Source: Hermatobates lingyangjiaoensis (lineage: Eukaryota; Arthropoda; Insecta; Hemiptera; Hermatobatidae). From it: a DNA stretch of 64,000 bases. The notes beneath the pieces were generated by a model, which had not been told where the DNA came from, did no database searches, and saw only the letters and a program-made list of their open reading frames with translations. The stretch lies in assembly GCA_026182355.1 (NCBI GenBank), contig JAPFBL010000104.1, positions 2,969,501 through 3,033,500 of the forward strand, given 5' to 3'. The position numbers and the translations under genes are program-made. Shown here in pieces: positions 1 through 21,000 of the stretch; positions within the stretch are counted from its first letter, which is position 1, and every line of letters begins with the position of its first letter.

Positions 1-1620
1 GGGAAGGTACAGTGAGAAAGTAGGAGAAGAATCCAGACGGTAAAACGCCGCGACAGGCCGGGCAGACTCTTGCCGCCACAAACCAGCCACGTCGGAACAA
101 ATCATATGCCCGTTAATCTCTAGAGAGATTGTTGGTTATTTGAAAGGGGTCAAGGATTACGGGGGAAAAATAAAAGAAAAAATACAAGGATAACAGTTAA
201 TAAAGAGTGAGAGATAGCAAAGAATAGGTAAGTAAAGGAAGGAGTCAGAGGTTACAAGAGAAGATACCCAGAGAAGGAAGGAGAAACATTCCGACGGTAA
301 CCCGCCGCGACTGGCTGGGCAGCCCATGCCCTCCACAAACCAGCCATAACAGTCCCGCCAAAATTCATGTGACCAATAGCCTCTAAGAGACTGATAGTCT
401 CACCAGTGCGGAAAAAAAGTCTCAAAAAAGATAAGCACAAGCCACTGTTGTGCCACAGCGAATGGTACCTGTTACCTACAAGGGCGGACGGCCCCCTGAC
501 CAGCTCGCAGACAGACAGGCTTGCTACCTGTTTTGATTTATTTATGTTCCTTGGCCTTTCAGCCACACAATGATAAAGCAGAATAGGTTGATGTTTTTTC
601 AACCTATCGCGGAGCCCTTTCCCCACGTCACGAGAACCAACCGTCTGCTCACTAATGATACACAACGAAACGGTCCTTGTGAAGTGCCCAAGGTGGACCT
701 CGCGGAGGCGGGCTTCCACGACCTACGTCAACGAAAGCTTTTAAGCTTTTGCCAGTTAGTCTCTAAAAAGGACTGAGGGTTACTTGATGATAGGGTTCAT
801 CAAGGATTACAGGGGATAACTAAATTGGAAAATACAAGGGTAACAGTTAATAGCGAGTTGAGAGATAGTAAAGAAGGTAAGTTAGGGAAAGAGTCAGAGG
901 TAACAAGAAAAGATGCAGAGAGAAAATAGGAGAAGCATCCAGACGGTGGCCCGCCGCAACATGCCGGGCAGACCCTTGTCCGCCACAAACAAGCCACCTC
1001 CGAATAAAACATGCCGTTAATCTCTAGAGAGACTGTTGGTTACTTGATGAAAGGGATCATCAAGGATTAAAGGTGAAAGATTAAATTGGAAATTACAAGG
1101 GTAACAGTTAAAAACGAGTTGAGAGATAGCAAAGATTAGGTAAGTTAGGGAAACAGTCAGAGGTAGCAAGAAAAGGTGCAGGGAGAAAATAGGAGAAACA
1201 TCCAGACGGTAACGCGCCGCAACTGGTTAGGCCGGCCCTTGCCCATCACAAACCAGCCACAACAGTCCCGCCCGAATACATATGACCAATAGTCTCTAAG
1301 AGACTGATAGTTTCGCTTGGGCAGAAGAAAGTCTTAAAAAGGACAAGCACAAATCCAGAAGAAGAAAAGATCACTCGGAACCAAGCCCCTAGACCAGCGC
1401 GCGACTGAATGGGCTAGCCACCAGCGGACACCAGCCCAGACAGGGACCGAGGTAGCAGCTAAATCCACTGTTGTTTCCACAGCGAATGTTACCTTTTACC
1501 TACAAGGGCGGACGGCCCCCTGACCAGCGCGCAGACAGGCAGGCTTGCTACCCCCGGACGCCGGAGCAGGTAAGCACACCGCCCAGGTTGTGCCTTTCTT
1601 AGTTCAATCCATTATTTAGG
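1..1620. repeat. Complex tandem repeat with a higher-order unit of about 0.9 kb
   Basis: A block beginning near 'ccagacggtaa' followed by 'cgccgc' and 'gggcag' recurs at about 32, 291, 930 and 1202, so neighbouring units lie about 260-272 bp apart and the pair as a whole recurs after about 0.9 kb. A second module, with 'gtctctaagagactgatag' and 'aagggcggacggccccctga', occurs near 380-530 and again near 1290-1550, which confirms the long period. The block is richer in G+C than its surroundings and its open frames are not conserved between units, so I read it as non-coding satellite or a nested transposon relic. It probably lies in the last intron of the helicase gene whose terminal exon begins at 2207. 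Confidence 0.75.
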
Positions 1621-1631
1621 CATGTTAAGCG

Positions 1632-1686
1632 CCCCCCCCCCCCCCCCCCCACGTCAAGGTGAAGGCACATGGGGGGGGGGGGGGGG
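1632..1686. repeat. Poly-C run followed by poly-G run
   Basis: About 19 C residues (1632-1650) are followed 20 bp later by about 16 G residues (1671-1686). The flanks repeat each other: 'ggcttgctacccccggacgcc' occurs at about 1542 and again at about 1688, so the runs sit at the joint of a duplication of about 147 bp. The facing C and G runs could fold as a hairpin or G-quadruplex, or could mark a sequencing or assembly fault. Confidence 0.7.
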
Positions 1687-2206
1687 AGGCTTGCTACCCC
1701 CGGACGCCAGAACAGGCAAGCACCCTGCCCAGGTGTGCATTTCTTAGTTAATGTCATTATCCAGGCATATTAAGCCTAGGCATTATAGGCAAGCCAGTAA
1801 AGGGTTGCAAACACGTATTAAGTATTACAAGGAGGAAACATCGATGCTTTATTTCCAAAGTATTAGTTAATGAAAAATCTATTATTAAACTTAAAATTTA
1901 ATAATTTTAATATGAAACATAATTTTGATATCTTGATGAACGTCAGTTATAGATTACTAACTAGACAGCGCTTAAAAACTATTCTATTTCTGTTTACTAC
2001 TTTTAGTGGTAATTTCCACTGAATTTAGTAAATCAAGGTAAATTCCTTGATTATATGTTACATGGTTTATTGTTATATGTCTGCATATATAGCGTGTGTG
2101 CTATGTTAAACATGAATTCTCATAACATAAATCTTGTAAAATTTAGGTGTTTTCTAAAAAAAATTGTCAGAATAATTTTTTTCTTGATTTTTTTTTTTTT
2201 TAACAG

Positions 2207-2333
2207 GTTAGTATTTGGAGAGACTCTTCACACACAAAAGCTGTTTATGAGGGAACTGACTGTCATCCATCCGGACTGGCTGCACCAGTTAGCACCCCAC
2301 TTCTACCACATCACAACAGACCCCAACAATTGA
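2207..2333 (+). CDS. DEAH-box RNA helicase, C-terminal exon (partial)
   Basis: A long pyrimidine tract ending in 'taacag' is followed by an open exon of 42 codons ending in TGA at 2331-2333. The peptide (LVFGETLHTQKLFMRELTV, then HPDWLHQLAPHFYH) matches the end of the OB-fold (DUF1605) region of DEAH-box RNA helicases, where the pattern 'ELV.T.K.(Y/F)MR.VT.I...WL...AP.(F/Y)Y' is conserved. The exon starts in phase 2, so it needs an upstream exon, and none is visible in the 2.2 kb of repeats before it. The rest of the gene should lie left of the window. Which family member this is (DHX16, DHX33, DHX34 or DHX35 type) cannot be told from 42 residues. The class is fairly certain and the paralog is open. 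Confidence 0.72.
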
Positions 2334-2498
2334 ACAAATTTTAATTTCTAATGTTTTATTATTTTTTTGTTATATTATATTTGTTTTAAAATATAATATT
2401 ATCTTCTTTTAGTATTCATTTGGTAGCATTGTCATTGATAGATATATGTTTAAATTTCTTTTCAAATTTACTAAGTTATTTGAAGTGATAAGGTTAGT

Positions 2499-2504
2499 AA
2501 TAAA
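2499..2504 (+). terminator. Poly(A) signal for the helicase gene
   Basis: AATAAA lies 165 bp after the stop codon at 2333, on the same strand, in very AT-rich sequence. It is the first canonical signal I noticed in the 3' region. Confidence 0.4.
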
Positions 2505-2760
2505 ATCATTTGGAATTTTATTGTGAATACGAACTGTGGTGTTGGCAGCACCATCACTGGTTTGGTTGCCGTTAAATCGGTTTTATTTACTTTCGTTTTA
2601 CTCTTGGTCACCTTGTCAGAGAAACTTGTTGACAAAGCTACTAAAGTGGTAAACCTGACGCCATTAGTATATGTAATTCCTTAGTGTTTTTAACTCATTA
2701 GTTCTGCAATACGTAATTTTGTTGTATTTACTAATACTGAGACAAATCAAATAAATCCTG

Positions 2761-3133
2761 AGGTAAATGTATAAATCAAAGTTTCCACACATAAAAAAGA
2801 AGCTTTTTTATTCTACGCGTTTCGAACACTTTGTGTTCATCGTCAGGTAAACTTCTAAAATACAAATTATAGGTTAAAAGTTACAAAAACAACAGGAATT
2901 GTTTACAATAAATGAAAAAAGAGTGACATACCCAAATGAAGACTCTGGTCGGTCCTCTACTCCTGCATTATTTTTTCATTTTATTGTATACAATTCCTGT
3001 TGTTTTTGTAACTTTTAACTAGTAATTTTTTATTGTAGAAGTGAAAATGACTATGAACATGAAGTGTTTGAAATGCGTAGAATAAAAAAAACTTCTTTTT
3101 TATGTGCGTAGACTTTGATTTATCCATTTACCT
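2761..3133. mobile_element. Inverted-repeat insert with hammerhead-like motif, family 2
   Basis: The ends are inverted copies: 'aggtaaatgtataaatcaaa' at 2761 pairs with the segment ending 'atttacct' at 3133. The arms continue inward through a long 'ataaaaaag' tract and a shared 'caacaggaattg' block. On the minus strand at 2820-2846 the order is CTGACGA, a perfect stem GAACAC-aaa-GTGTTC, then GAAACGCG, which is a hammerhead-ribozyme core layout. The right arm (about 3040-3090, plus strand) has a decayed version. The insert lies between the helicase exon and the proteasome gene. Confidence 0.65.
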
Positions 3134-4449
3134 ATTAAAAGTGTTTTTTTAATTCATCTAAGAGTTCATTAATCTTATTAGGATGAGCAAATCATTGCGT
3201 CAAAATAAACATTACTACTCTATAATTCTTTGCGAGGAAGAAACATTTATTATTCATAGTTTGCAAATACCACCAATGTTTTTTTACCGAAAAGTCAGCC
3301 ACTCCATGAACCAGCTTCTACTGGACCCCATCAAGTCATCGCCGTAAGGTAAAAAGATAGTTAGTTAAATGGGAAACCTTCAGAAGTGTCTGGAGACCGA
3401 CTTAAACCAACTTTTGACGACTAGACCAAATGCTCTTCCATACAAAAGTCATACCTTGTAAAAGAGCGAAGTAGATTAGAAGATGGTTAACGTTTTAGTT
3501 AAGAAGACATTCTCAGTCCACATGTTTAACTTCGTAGACAGTTATTGGGAGTTACGTGTTGGAATGCATGCTTTTTTAGATACCTGCCATAAAGAAACTT
3601 TCTTATTGACTTTCATTTTGCTATCTTCCATTTGGTTCTAATTAGTAATAAAACTGCCAAAGACCTTTTTTTATAATGGATCGTCTTCTCTGTTGTACTG
3701 GTTGCAGAACTGGTGCTTTTATGGTTTAGCAGACTTGGTATGCTTAGTTAAGACAACAGGTTGTTCATCATTCATAGAGGCTTAGAGATATCTTGAGCTT
3801 CCAAAGGCCTCAAGATAGACGTACGATTTATGTCCTTGCTCGGCGTGCAGGTGAGACTGCATGCGCATGGGTAAACATATCCCTACTTGTAATTCAAAGT
3901 CATAAGCTAGACTCGAACGCACAAGCTTCGGAAATAGCTAAAAGCACACTGACCGATCTTACACAGTGGCGTAGCAACTATTTTTCCCACCCGAGGCGGT
4001 CGTAAAATTCTAGAAAGTCCTCAAAATATTTATTTTCATGGAATTATAATCAAGGATTTAATTTTAGATTGCTGTTATTAGTCCTAGACTTTCAACTTGT
4101 AACAGTACTCGTATACATATACAGTCATCAAAGAAAACCAAAGATTTTTCAAAACAAAAACGTATAACTCAAAGGATGACAAAATCGTTAAAATAAATTA
4201 ACTGGTTAAACAAACAAATATAATAAACTTTCAACCCTTTAAAAATTTTTTTTTTCAAAAATTTAAAATAAATTTATTGTTAATTTGCAAATATTGTTGA
4301 AAAATCCGTTTAAAAACAGTATTACACAAATAGAAAATAAAAACAGTTACGACCTTAAAAACTCATTTCGGTATAAAATGTCAGACTTTTTTGCTAGTCT
4401 TTTATTATTTTCTAACGTAGTGCAATCACTTATTATGTGGTATTTACTC

Positions 4450-4680
4450 ATTGTAGGGTAAAAAGTTAATGAAATGGTCTCCACATATAAAAATTCAATG
4501 GTATAAACAACGCGTTTCGAACACATAACTACTATGATATTAACTACTATGATAACTCTCTGGTGTCATTGTATTTTTTAGTTAATGCCTGAGGAAGAAC
4601 ACTACGTGTTCGAAACGCGTTGTTTTTACCATTAAATTTTTATATGTGGAGACAATTTCATTAACTTTTTACCCTACAAT
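4450..4680. mobile_element. Inverted-repeat insert with hammerhead-like motif, family 2
   Basis: The arms start with 'attgtagggtaaaaagttaa' at 4450 and end with its complement at 4680. On the plus strand at 4589-4615 the order is CTGAGGA, the stem GAACAC-tac-GTGTTC, then GAAACGCG. A possible outer helix is present: GTTAATG at 4581-4587, just before the core, and CATTAAC at 4659-4665, after it. The core is the same type as at 2820-2846, but flanks and middle have diverged. Confidence 0.65.
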
Positions 4681-4922
4681 TTTATTATTTTAATTTTTTC
4701 CTATTTTTACCCCCTCAGTACGCCGCACACTGGCACAAGGCCCCCACCCCCCACCCTCTACCTTGCTACAACATTGTGGGGGAGGCGGTGTCTCGATAAC
4801 ACAACCTACTTATTCAGTAGTCAGCTTAAATAAGCATCATAATATAATAACACTTTAAGTTGACTAAGAGTAAGATACATATAGTGAATTTCAATTGAAC
4901 ACCAACACTTTTAAGTATAACT

Positions 4923-4928
4923 TTTATT
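4923..4928 (-). terminator. Poly(A) signal for PSMC6
   Basis: TTTATT on the plus strand reads AATAAA on the minus strand, about 80 bp beyond the PSMC6 stop codon at 5010-5012. This spacing is normal for an animal poly(A) signal. Confidence 0.5.
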
Positions 4929-5009
4929 GTTTCATTAGACTTACATAAATACTTGATATAAAAAAGTAAAAGTTAACATTCACTCAGGATGTTTAATGGA
5001 ATAAATAAA

Positions 5010-14188
<9,179 letters not shown>

Positions 14189-16326
14189 ATTTAAAACAAA
14201 GAAATTATTTCCAAGTTAATAAAATGACAATTGGTTTAATTCTAGAAGGTTATAAGCAGTGTTGCTACTGTTGCTATCCCAAATCCTCTAAATTTTAAAT
14301 GTAATTATTCACTAACCATGAAACTAATATTTTCAAATGTATTATTTCCTTTCATTCCAATTATGTTATGAAGAGCAAGCACTATACTTTACTCATATTT
14401 CAAAGTTTATAATTTGAGGTAAATGTATGTATGATAAAAGTAATTCTAAATTGAACTTCATCAGTCAAAAATCATACTTAATAAAATAATAACATTAAAC
14501 AGCATACTAAGAGAAGGTGGGTAGGATCTATAGGTTCATGGTTTATTTACCAACCAAAGAAGGGGGGTAAGATTCTCTGCATTCTGCAGCTAGGAACATC
14601 ACTTGTTCCAGATAGGAACATCATTCGAGGGACGAAGTAACAGTATCTAAAAGCCACTAGAGGTAGTGCGCCAAGAGTTTGTCCACTGTACTATTGTGTC
14701 CAATTTTATAATACTTCGGAGCAGGGCCAATTGCAGGAGCATCTCCAACGAATCAGAGTGGTATTTAACCTGATTTGTTCTCTCTGAATGTTGATACTAT
14801 GACTAGGAAACATCTGCTGACATATATTATATTATATATTATTTTCAGTCTCTGTGAAGAGGATAATTTTTTTACCTCATGATGCAAAAATCTCACGAAC
14901 AATACGTTTATTAATAATCGTAGTCAATTTTAAAGTGAAACTTAAAAAATACTTCCAAGTCCCCAATATTTCGGAAGTTAACTTATTTGTATTGGGTTTT
15001 GTACCTTCGGTTTCTTGGTTATTGGGTCACAAGAAACAAGTTTTTTTGTACGAAGTCGTATGGACAAGTCATTTCTACTTTAGAAAAAAAAAAACTTGAG
15101 GATCTACAATAAATATTATAATCAACTAAAGATTTTAAATAATGAGTCATCATGTTAATAAATTCACTTATTTAATTGGTGGTCTTTAAAGTGGTACAAT
15201 TTGGGGTGAAAATGTGTTTGAGATGATTTTTCAAATTGCAGATCGGTTGAAAGGTATAATGATTATAAATGATTCAATTATGAAAAGAAGCAGGCATCAT
15301 TACCATCAATATAGATGTTACGTTTATAAATGTCATACAAGAAAGCGGGAGAGGAAGCTGACATAGGAGTCTGAGAAGAAACGAATTTCTAACAGGTAGT
15401 TCGATGGAATACTTACCATATGAGCTGGTAACGATTTTAGTCGACTTAAAAGAAGGAAGGTGTGTGCCCCTTAGGTATGATAGTTCTCTTTTTTGCTGCT
15501 TCAACATTGTGAGTAAGGTGATACACCGAACTTCCCACTATCCGGTAGGCAGACTCTACTAATTTCCATAATATTATAAAAGTCTGTCTACCTCGTAAAT
15601 TCGTGTTACAGCCGCACAACGTGAAAAACCAGTTGAGCGGCTATAGCACCGATTCATGAGGTAAGACATACTTTTATCTTAATAGTACGTTAACTAACCT
15701 CTGTGGTATTAAGGATTTGCTTGTATCTACTAATTTCTGCCAAGTGAAGCAATGACTCAGTCCACCTTTTACAACCAGCCTTTCCTTTCAACCGGTTGAA
15801 CTCCTCATTACGAGGATACATTGCCCAGTAGACAACGCAAAGGAGAGGAGAGCCCCCCCCCCCCCCCAATAAGTAAGTTGCTACTAAGCCTTTGGTTAAC
15901 GGCTTATAATAAGAAACGAATTTCAAATATCCCTTAAAATATGTAAGGATATTTGATTAGGTGGGAACTTACACAGAAAAACGTCTTGTTTACTTCTCTG
16001 TCACACACAGAATTTGAAAACAATTCACGTCATTAATAGAACAAGAAACAAAGAGAAAATTAATGAAAAGATTTTTAATAAAGCTTGAGTAAAACGCAAT
16101 AGACCATGCGTGGCCTGGTCGTTATGGCATCGCTCACTAAGCCCGTCTCTTAGCTGGAGCGAACCGGGGCAACCGCGCTTGTGGGAGCCCTGCGGGACGA
16201 CGGTAGTGACCTCGGACAAATAGCCTGTTCGTTGGTTAATATGTCTGTAAAATTGTTAATTGGTTAATCTGCAAAAACTTAAACCCCTCTTTTTATTTCT
16301 AATTCTTGCACAATATAACATTTTTT
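14189..16326. other. Intergenic, no gene seen
   Basis: This is the upstream side of PSMC6, whose promoter should lie just above 14188. The open frames here are short, start without context and match nothing I recognise. A C16 run lies near 15853. A G+C-richer patch at about 16085-16215 may be a SINE or tRNA-derived fragment. Confidence 0.5.
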
Positions 16327-18044
16327 ACTTTACTATAAGTAAAGTATAGTGATCGTGAAAAAATTCGATCTCGAGATTTTGACGGAATTACATGTTTTGA
16401 GGTCCCAGAAGTCGTTTTATGAAGTTTTTTCGATGATGTCTGTGTGTGTGTGGGTGGGTGGGTGCGTGCGTGTGTTAGCATTGCTTGTTACCACGCTACG
16501 GTCCAGAATCTTTGATGGATCAAGTTGATATTTTACACAAAAATGGGCCCCATACAGACGAAGATCCCTATTGTTTGGAAGAATTATGTAAGTAAGGAAA
16601 GTCACTTTTTTTTTTAAAACATTTATTTCTCCTAAACTGATAACCCTAGAGTTTTGAAATTTTGACATTATCTTTGAGGTTACAAATCCAACAAACGAAA
16701 AATATATTCAGAATTTTAAAACAACAGAACATATTTTTTTTTAATAAAATGTACAAATTTTGACTTATAATTCAATCTCAAACCCTGTGAGAGCAATACA
16801 AGCCATACTGTTTGATGGACAATAATGGAACTATGCCTATAAATAGAACATTATGTGTAGAATGAATTGAGATATTTTTTTCCAAAATTACATTCGCTAA
16901 AGAGGCATTACAGTACGATTTCTGTTTTCAGAAAATGTTTTTTTGACGCTAAACGGCTCATTCAAAAATAATGAAAATTTGACCAAAAATGGAACAAAAA
17001 ATTAGCAATTCATAAAAAAAAAATCATGAAGTTTCAATTACGGAAAAGAGCAATAACGCTATAAAAACTGTTTGTTTATCCTAGACTAAGAGATCACCTG
17101 CTATACTCGTCGAATTTTTTTACATTGTTTACATTGACTTAGAAATTTTTTGAGCGAATCCACTGAGATGAAATTGATGTTTCTAATGGAAAAATGAAAA
17201 TATATTATTGACTTATAAGAGATGTAAGAGGAATAATATTGTGCAGGAAAATGATAACACACGCTCAGAAAAAATTCATATATATGTTATTTGACAAAGG
17301 GGAAGGAAAATGATCTTATTAAATACTAAGAAGCCATAAAATTCAAAGTATAATAATTCTGTAAAAAACCAAAAATGTAAAAGATAATTCAAAATTGAAA
17401 TCTTTCGTTTAGAGATTAATAAATGTAATTATCGTACTCATTAATTATAAATCACCTTAAAACAACATTTTCTTAGCTGTTTATGATGTTTTTCAGAGAA
17501 TAAAAGGGTATTTTCCTGTTTTAAATTTGAAAATTTTACTTTAATATTCAATGTAGAAGGATGTCAAGTAAACGATGTAAGAAATCCACTGGCTATTTGA
17601 ACAAAAGCCATGTTCTCTTGTAGGAAAATATTTCGTTTCTAGAAATGTTCACATGGGTTTTTCAAAAATGTTATTATTGATGTAGTTATACTAATGAAAT
17701 TAATTGCATCAGCTGTGTGATGTACAAAAATAAGGTTACATATTGATATATCCTTCAATAACTATCAGTACTACCTCAGGAATGAAAAAGGGTTTTTTCA
17801 AAATGTCATGGGTTTTTCAAAAATGTTATTACCGATGTAGTTAAACTAATGAAATTAATTGCATCAGCTGTGTGATGTACAAAAATAAGGTTACATATTG
17901 ATATATCCTTCAATCACTATAAGTACTACCTCAGGAATGAAAGACTAATAATCATATCCCATTTAGATGTTTACATTATGCTTAAATGAGACGTTATGTG
18001 TTATATACTCAACAAATTTGATATGAAGTTACTTATAGTAAAGT
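16327..18044. repeat. Dispersed 1.7 kb repeat with inverted ends, copy 1
   Basis: This segment matches 61.5-63.5 kb along its length: both share 'gttttgaggtcccagaagtc' near the left end, 'attgcatc' blocks, and a right end 'acttatagtaaagt' followed by 'taggccactccaga'. The ends of this copy are inverted complements ('actttactataagtaa' at 16327 and 'ttacttatagtaaagt' ending at 18044), which suggests a non-autonomous DNA transposon. No transposase frame remains. A TG-rich microsatellite lies at about 16438-16475. Confidence 0.65.
17652..17943. repeat. 155 bp tandem duplication inside the dispersed repeat
   Basis: 'catgggtttttcaaaaatg' starts at 17652 and again at 17807. Each is followed by nearly the same text up to 'ctacctcaggaatgaaa'. 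The copy at 61.5-63.5 kb has this segment only once, so the duplication arose after the copies separated. Confidence 0.85.
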
Positions 18045-21000
18045 TGAGTGTAGGCCACTCCAGATTTTTTGTGTATATAATAATTTGTGGGTGGAGAGGT
18101 CTCGCAGTGGTTGAGTTGCCCCGGACCCCACACCTTCCTAGGGATGGCCCTGTCGCTCACTTATATGAAACTGAACGTAAGTGGGCTTAGATGTCTTAAC
18201 ATGGTTTTGAATCGTCCAAATTTTCTATGACAGACTGGATATTTAGAAAAAAAGCTTAAGAGTTCACGATATCTCAAGAGATGCTGAAGTTACAGAAAGG
18301 TAACAAATCTTAATATCTTCCAATGAACAGGTCAAAATAAATAAGTTTATTCCTATACAAAAAATATAGATAAAAAAAGTTTTAATTTCCCCAAATATAC
18401 ATTATTTACGTGTTGAATTTTTTATTATTTTCCTACAATGCAGACACAGCCATACTCAGGCGAAAAGACATCTCTCAATAAATTAAAAATATATCATAAT
18501 TCATAACTGAAGTTGGGAACATTAATTGAACAATATCTTTCAACATAAAATAACAAAAAATAAATTAAATAATATTAAAATTAACACTTAAATAATTAAT
18601 GTGTCCAACTAAACTGGCACATATTACACCTAAATGTACATACTTCATGGAATATATTTATGTAAGACCAATAATTTACATATATTTAAAGATTATTTAT
18701 TACAAGAAATACATTATAGCATATCAAATTATTTTTCATAAAAAAATATAAAGAATCTCTTTTGAAATAGAATTCAATTCATCGATTTGTACTGAAATAA
18801 TTGAAATATACAGTACTTGAATAAATCTGTATTTATTTACTGTTACGAAATTTAACAATTTTCAAGGTTACAATAATAATATAATTTAATTGATAGGCAT
18901 GATTTAAATTAAACTAGATACGATTTGCAAATTGAAAGTTAAAACGAAATCTATTCTAACATCAAGTATTTGATGTCAATTGAAGACGATTGATGCTGAA
19001 ATAGGCTACAATAAATGTGGGTTATCAAGACAGCAAATGAACCTATAGGATACATCAAGTTAAACCCGAAATGTGTGCAACCGAGGTCAGAAAAAGTCGA
19101 GCCAGCAAGTCAAACCCGAAGTTAGTAAAATAAGGATGACCAAACTACAGTCCATGGGTTAAATATGGACTACCAAAATAAAGTTAAGCTGAAAATTGTG
19201 TGTACACACTACAATGGTCAGAAGCTTACTGATTGCTCGTCTACATCAAGTTAACCTTTATGAATTAGTACGACAAACAACGATGGAAAATTTACAGCCT
19301 ATGGATAACACACCACCCACGAACATAAAATTAAACCTGAAATGTGTGCAACGGAGGTCGAGAAAGCTGAACCCACTAATATCGAGTTAAACATGAAATA
19401 TGTATATCCGGTAAGCAAATTATAGGTGGCCTACCAACATTATGTTCAACCCAAAGTATCAGTACATTTAAAAAAAAACAAGTTCAAAACCAAACAATAG
19501 CATTGCTCTAACTTGTTACAACACAACTTATTACATTGATTTTTATTTTGTGCCCAGTCAGGTGCCAAAGAGACAATAAGTACCCAACATGAGTTATTAA
19601 TAAACTAAACTTTAATAAAGAAAAAGTCACGTATTATTATCAGACTAATTTAGGGAACATGTTTTAATGTAAAAACTGGTCGAAATTGATGCACCTCTAC
19701 ATTTAGAATGTAAATATTATAATATAAAACAATTGAATACTTTGTTATTTGAAAATTTTACAGTTGTCAGAATACTTTATCTGTATTGAAAGCCAATGTT
19801 CAACAGAACCTATCGTACAGACTGAAATCCTAAGCCAGTGTTAAGGATCGGAAAACAACATTAAACCAATTTGAGAAACTGGTAAACGATTAAACTCAGA
19901 TGTATCAGGGACAATGCTACTGCTCTCTTACTAATTGAAGTTCTTAATTATTAAAACAAATGCAAATGGAAAAGTTGATACTTTATAACAATATTTAGTA
20001 AAATTTCTTTTTTGTTAATTGACTATTTTAAATATTAATTCTTATAATTATTACATTATTCGATACAATACTTTTTTTTTTAAATTTTAAATGTAATCTT
20101 CGTAGAAGTTTTACAGTTTACAGTATTAAAACTGTACCCACATATTCAAAACTAAAATAAAAAGCAATCGAGATAGATAAGCACACTTACAGTCTCTGAT
20201 TTTTGGGACGACTATTTTGAAGAGAAAGACAAGAAGGACAGCACGGCATCCACCGATGAAAAGATGGTTAACAAAAAACAGTGCAACCATACCAGCGATC
20301 TTTCCAAAAAATTATATTTAAGAGAAAAGGAAAGAATTAAAGCAAAAAGACATCATCAAATAAATTAATAATAAAAACAAAATAAAAAAGCAAATGAGTT
20401 GAAATAAGAGTAAAACTATACAATTATCTATATTATTTTTATTGTACGCCTTTTTTGTTTTTTCTTTCGCTTTCTATTTTTAAAAATTCTTTTTCCATAT
20501 CGGGTTCATCGTGTGGCTGCACTGTCAGTTGCCAACACAGTCGGTTTCGTCTGCGTTCCTGTCTTCCCTCCTGTTCTTCATCATTATGACAGTTGTATCG
20601 AAAAGAAGACGATATAAGTGCTTACCCATTGTGTGTGTTTCTATAGGGTATTTTTTTAATTTTATTGTCCAGTTTCGATAGATTTTCCATTTTTTGAAGA
20701 GTATATAAAAATTACAAAGTAGACCTTTTGTCGAACCTATTTGCGCAATATTCCTTCATTGTTTATGATTTTGTCTAATATTTTATTCTAATCCCTAGGT
20801 ATTAATAAAATAATAAATGAAGTTAACCTTTAAAACAGTCCTTTTCCAATTTACGTAAAACTATACATACTATAGGAAAAAAAAACTCTTAAGCAAGTTG
20901 ATCACATAATCTTACATAAGTTGAAATAATCAATTCAATAAAACAATATACACCTAAGGATCTTTAAACCAATAGTCAACTCAAATGATATTAACAAAAT

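Noticed and set aside
252..719. Minus-strand frame of 155 codons
   Set aside because: It lies in the tandem repeat. The other units do not keep the frame and no domain is visible.
16085..16215. tRNA-like or SINE-like G+C-rich patch
   Set aside because: A box-like and B box-like words are present, but in the wrong order or too altered, and no cloverleaf could be drawn.
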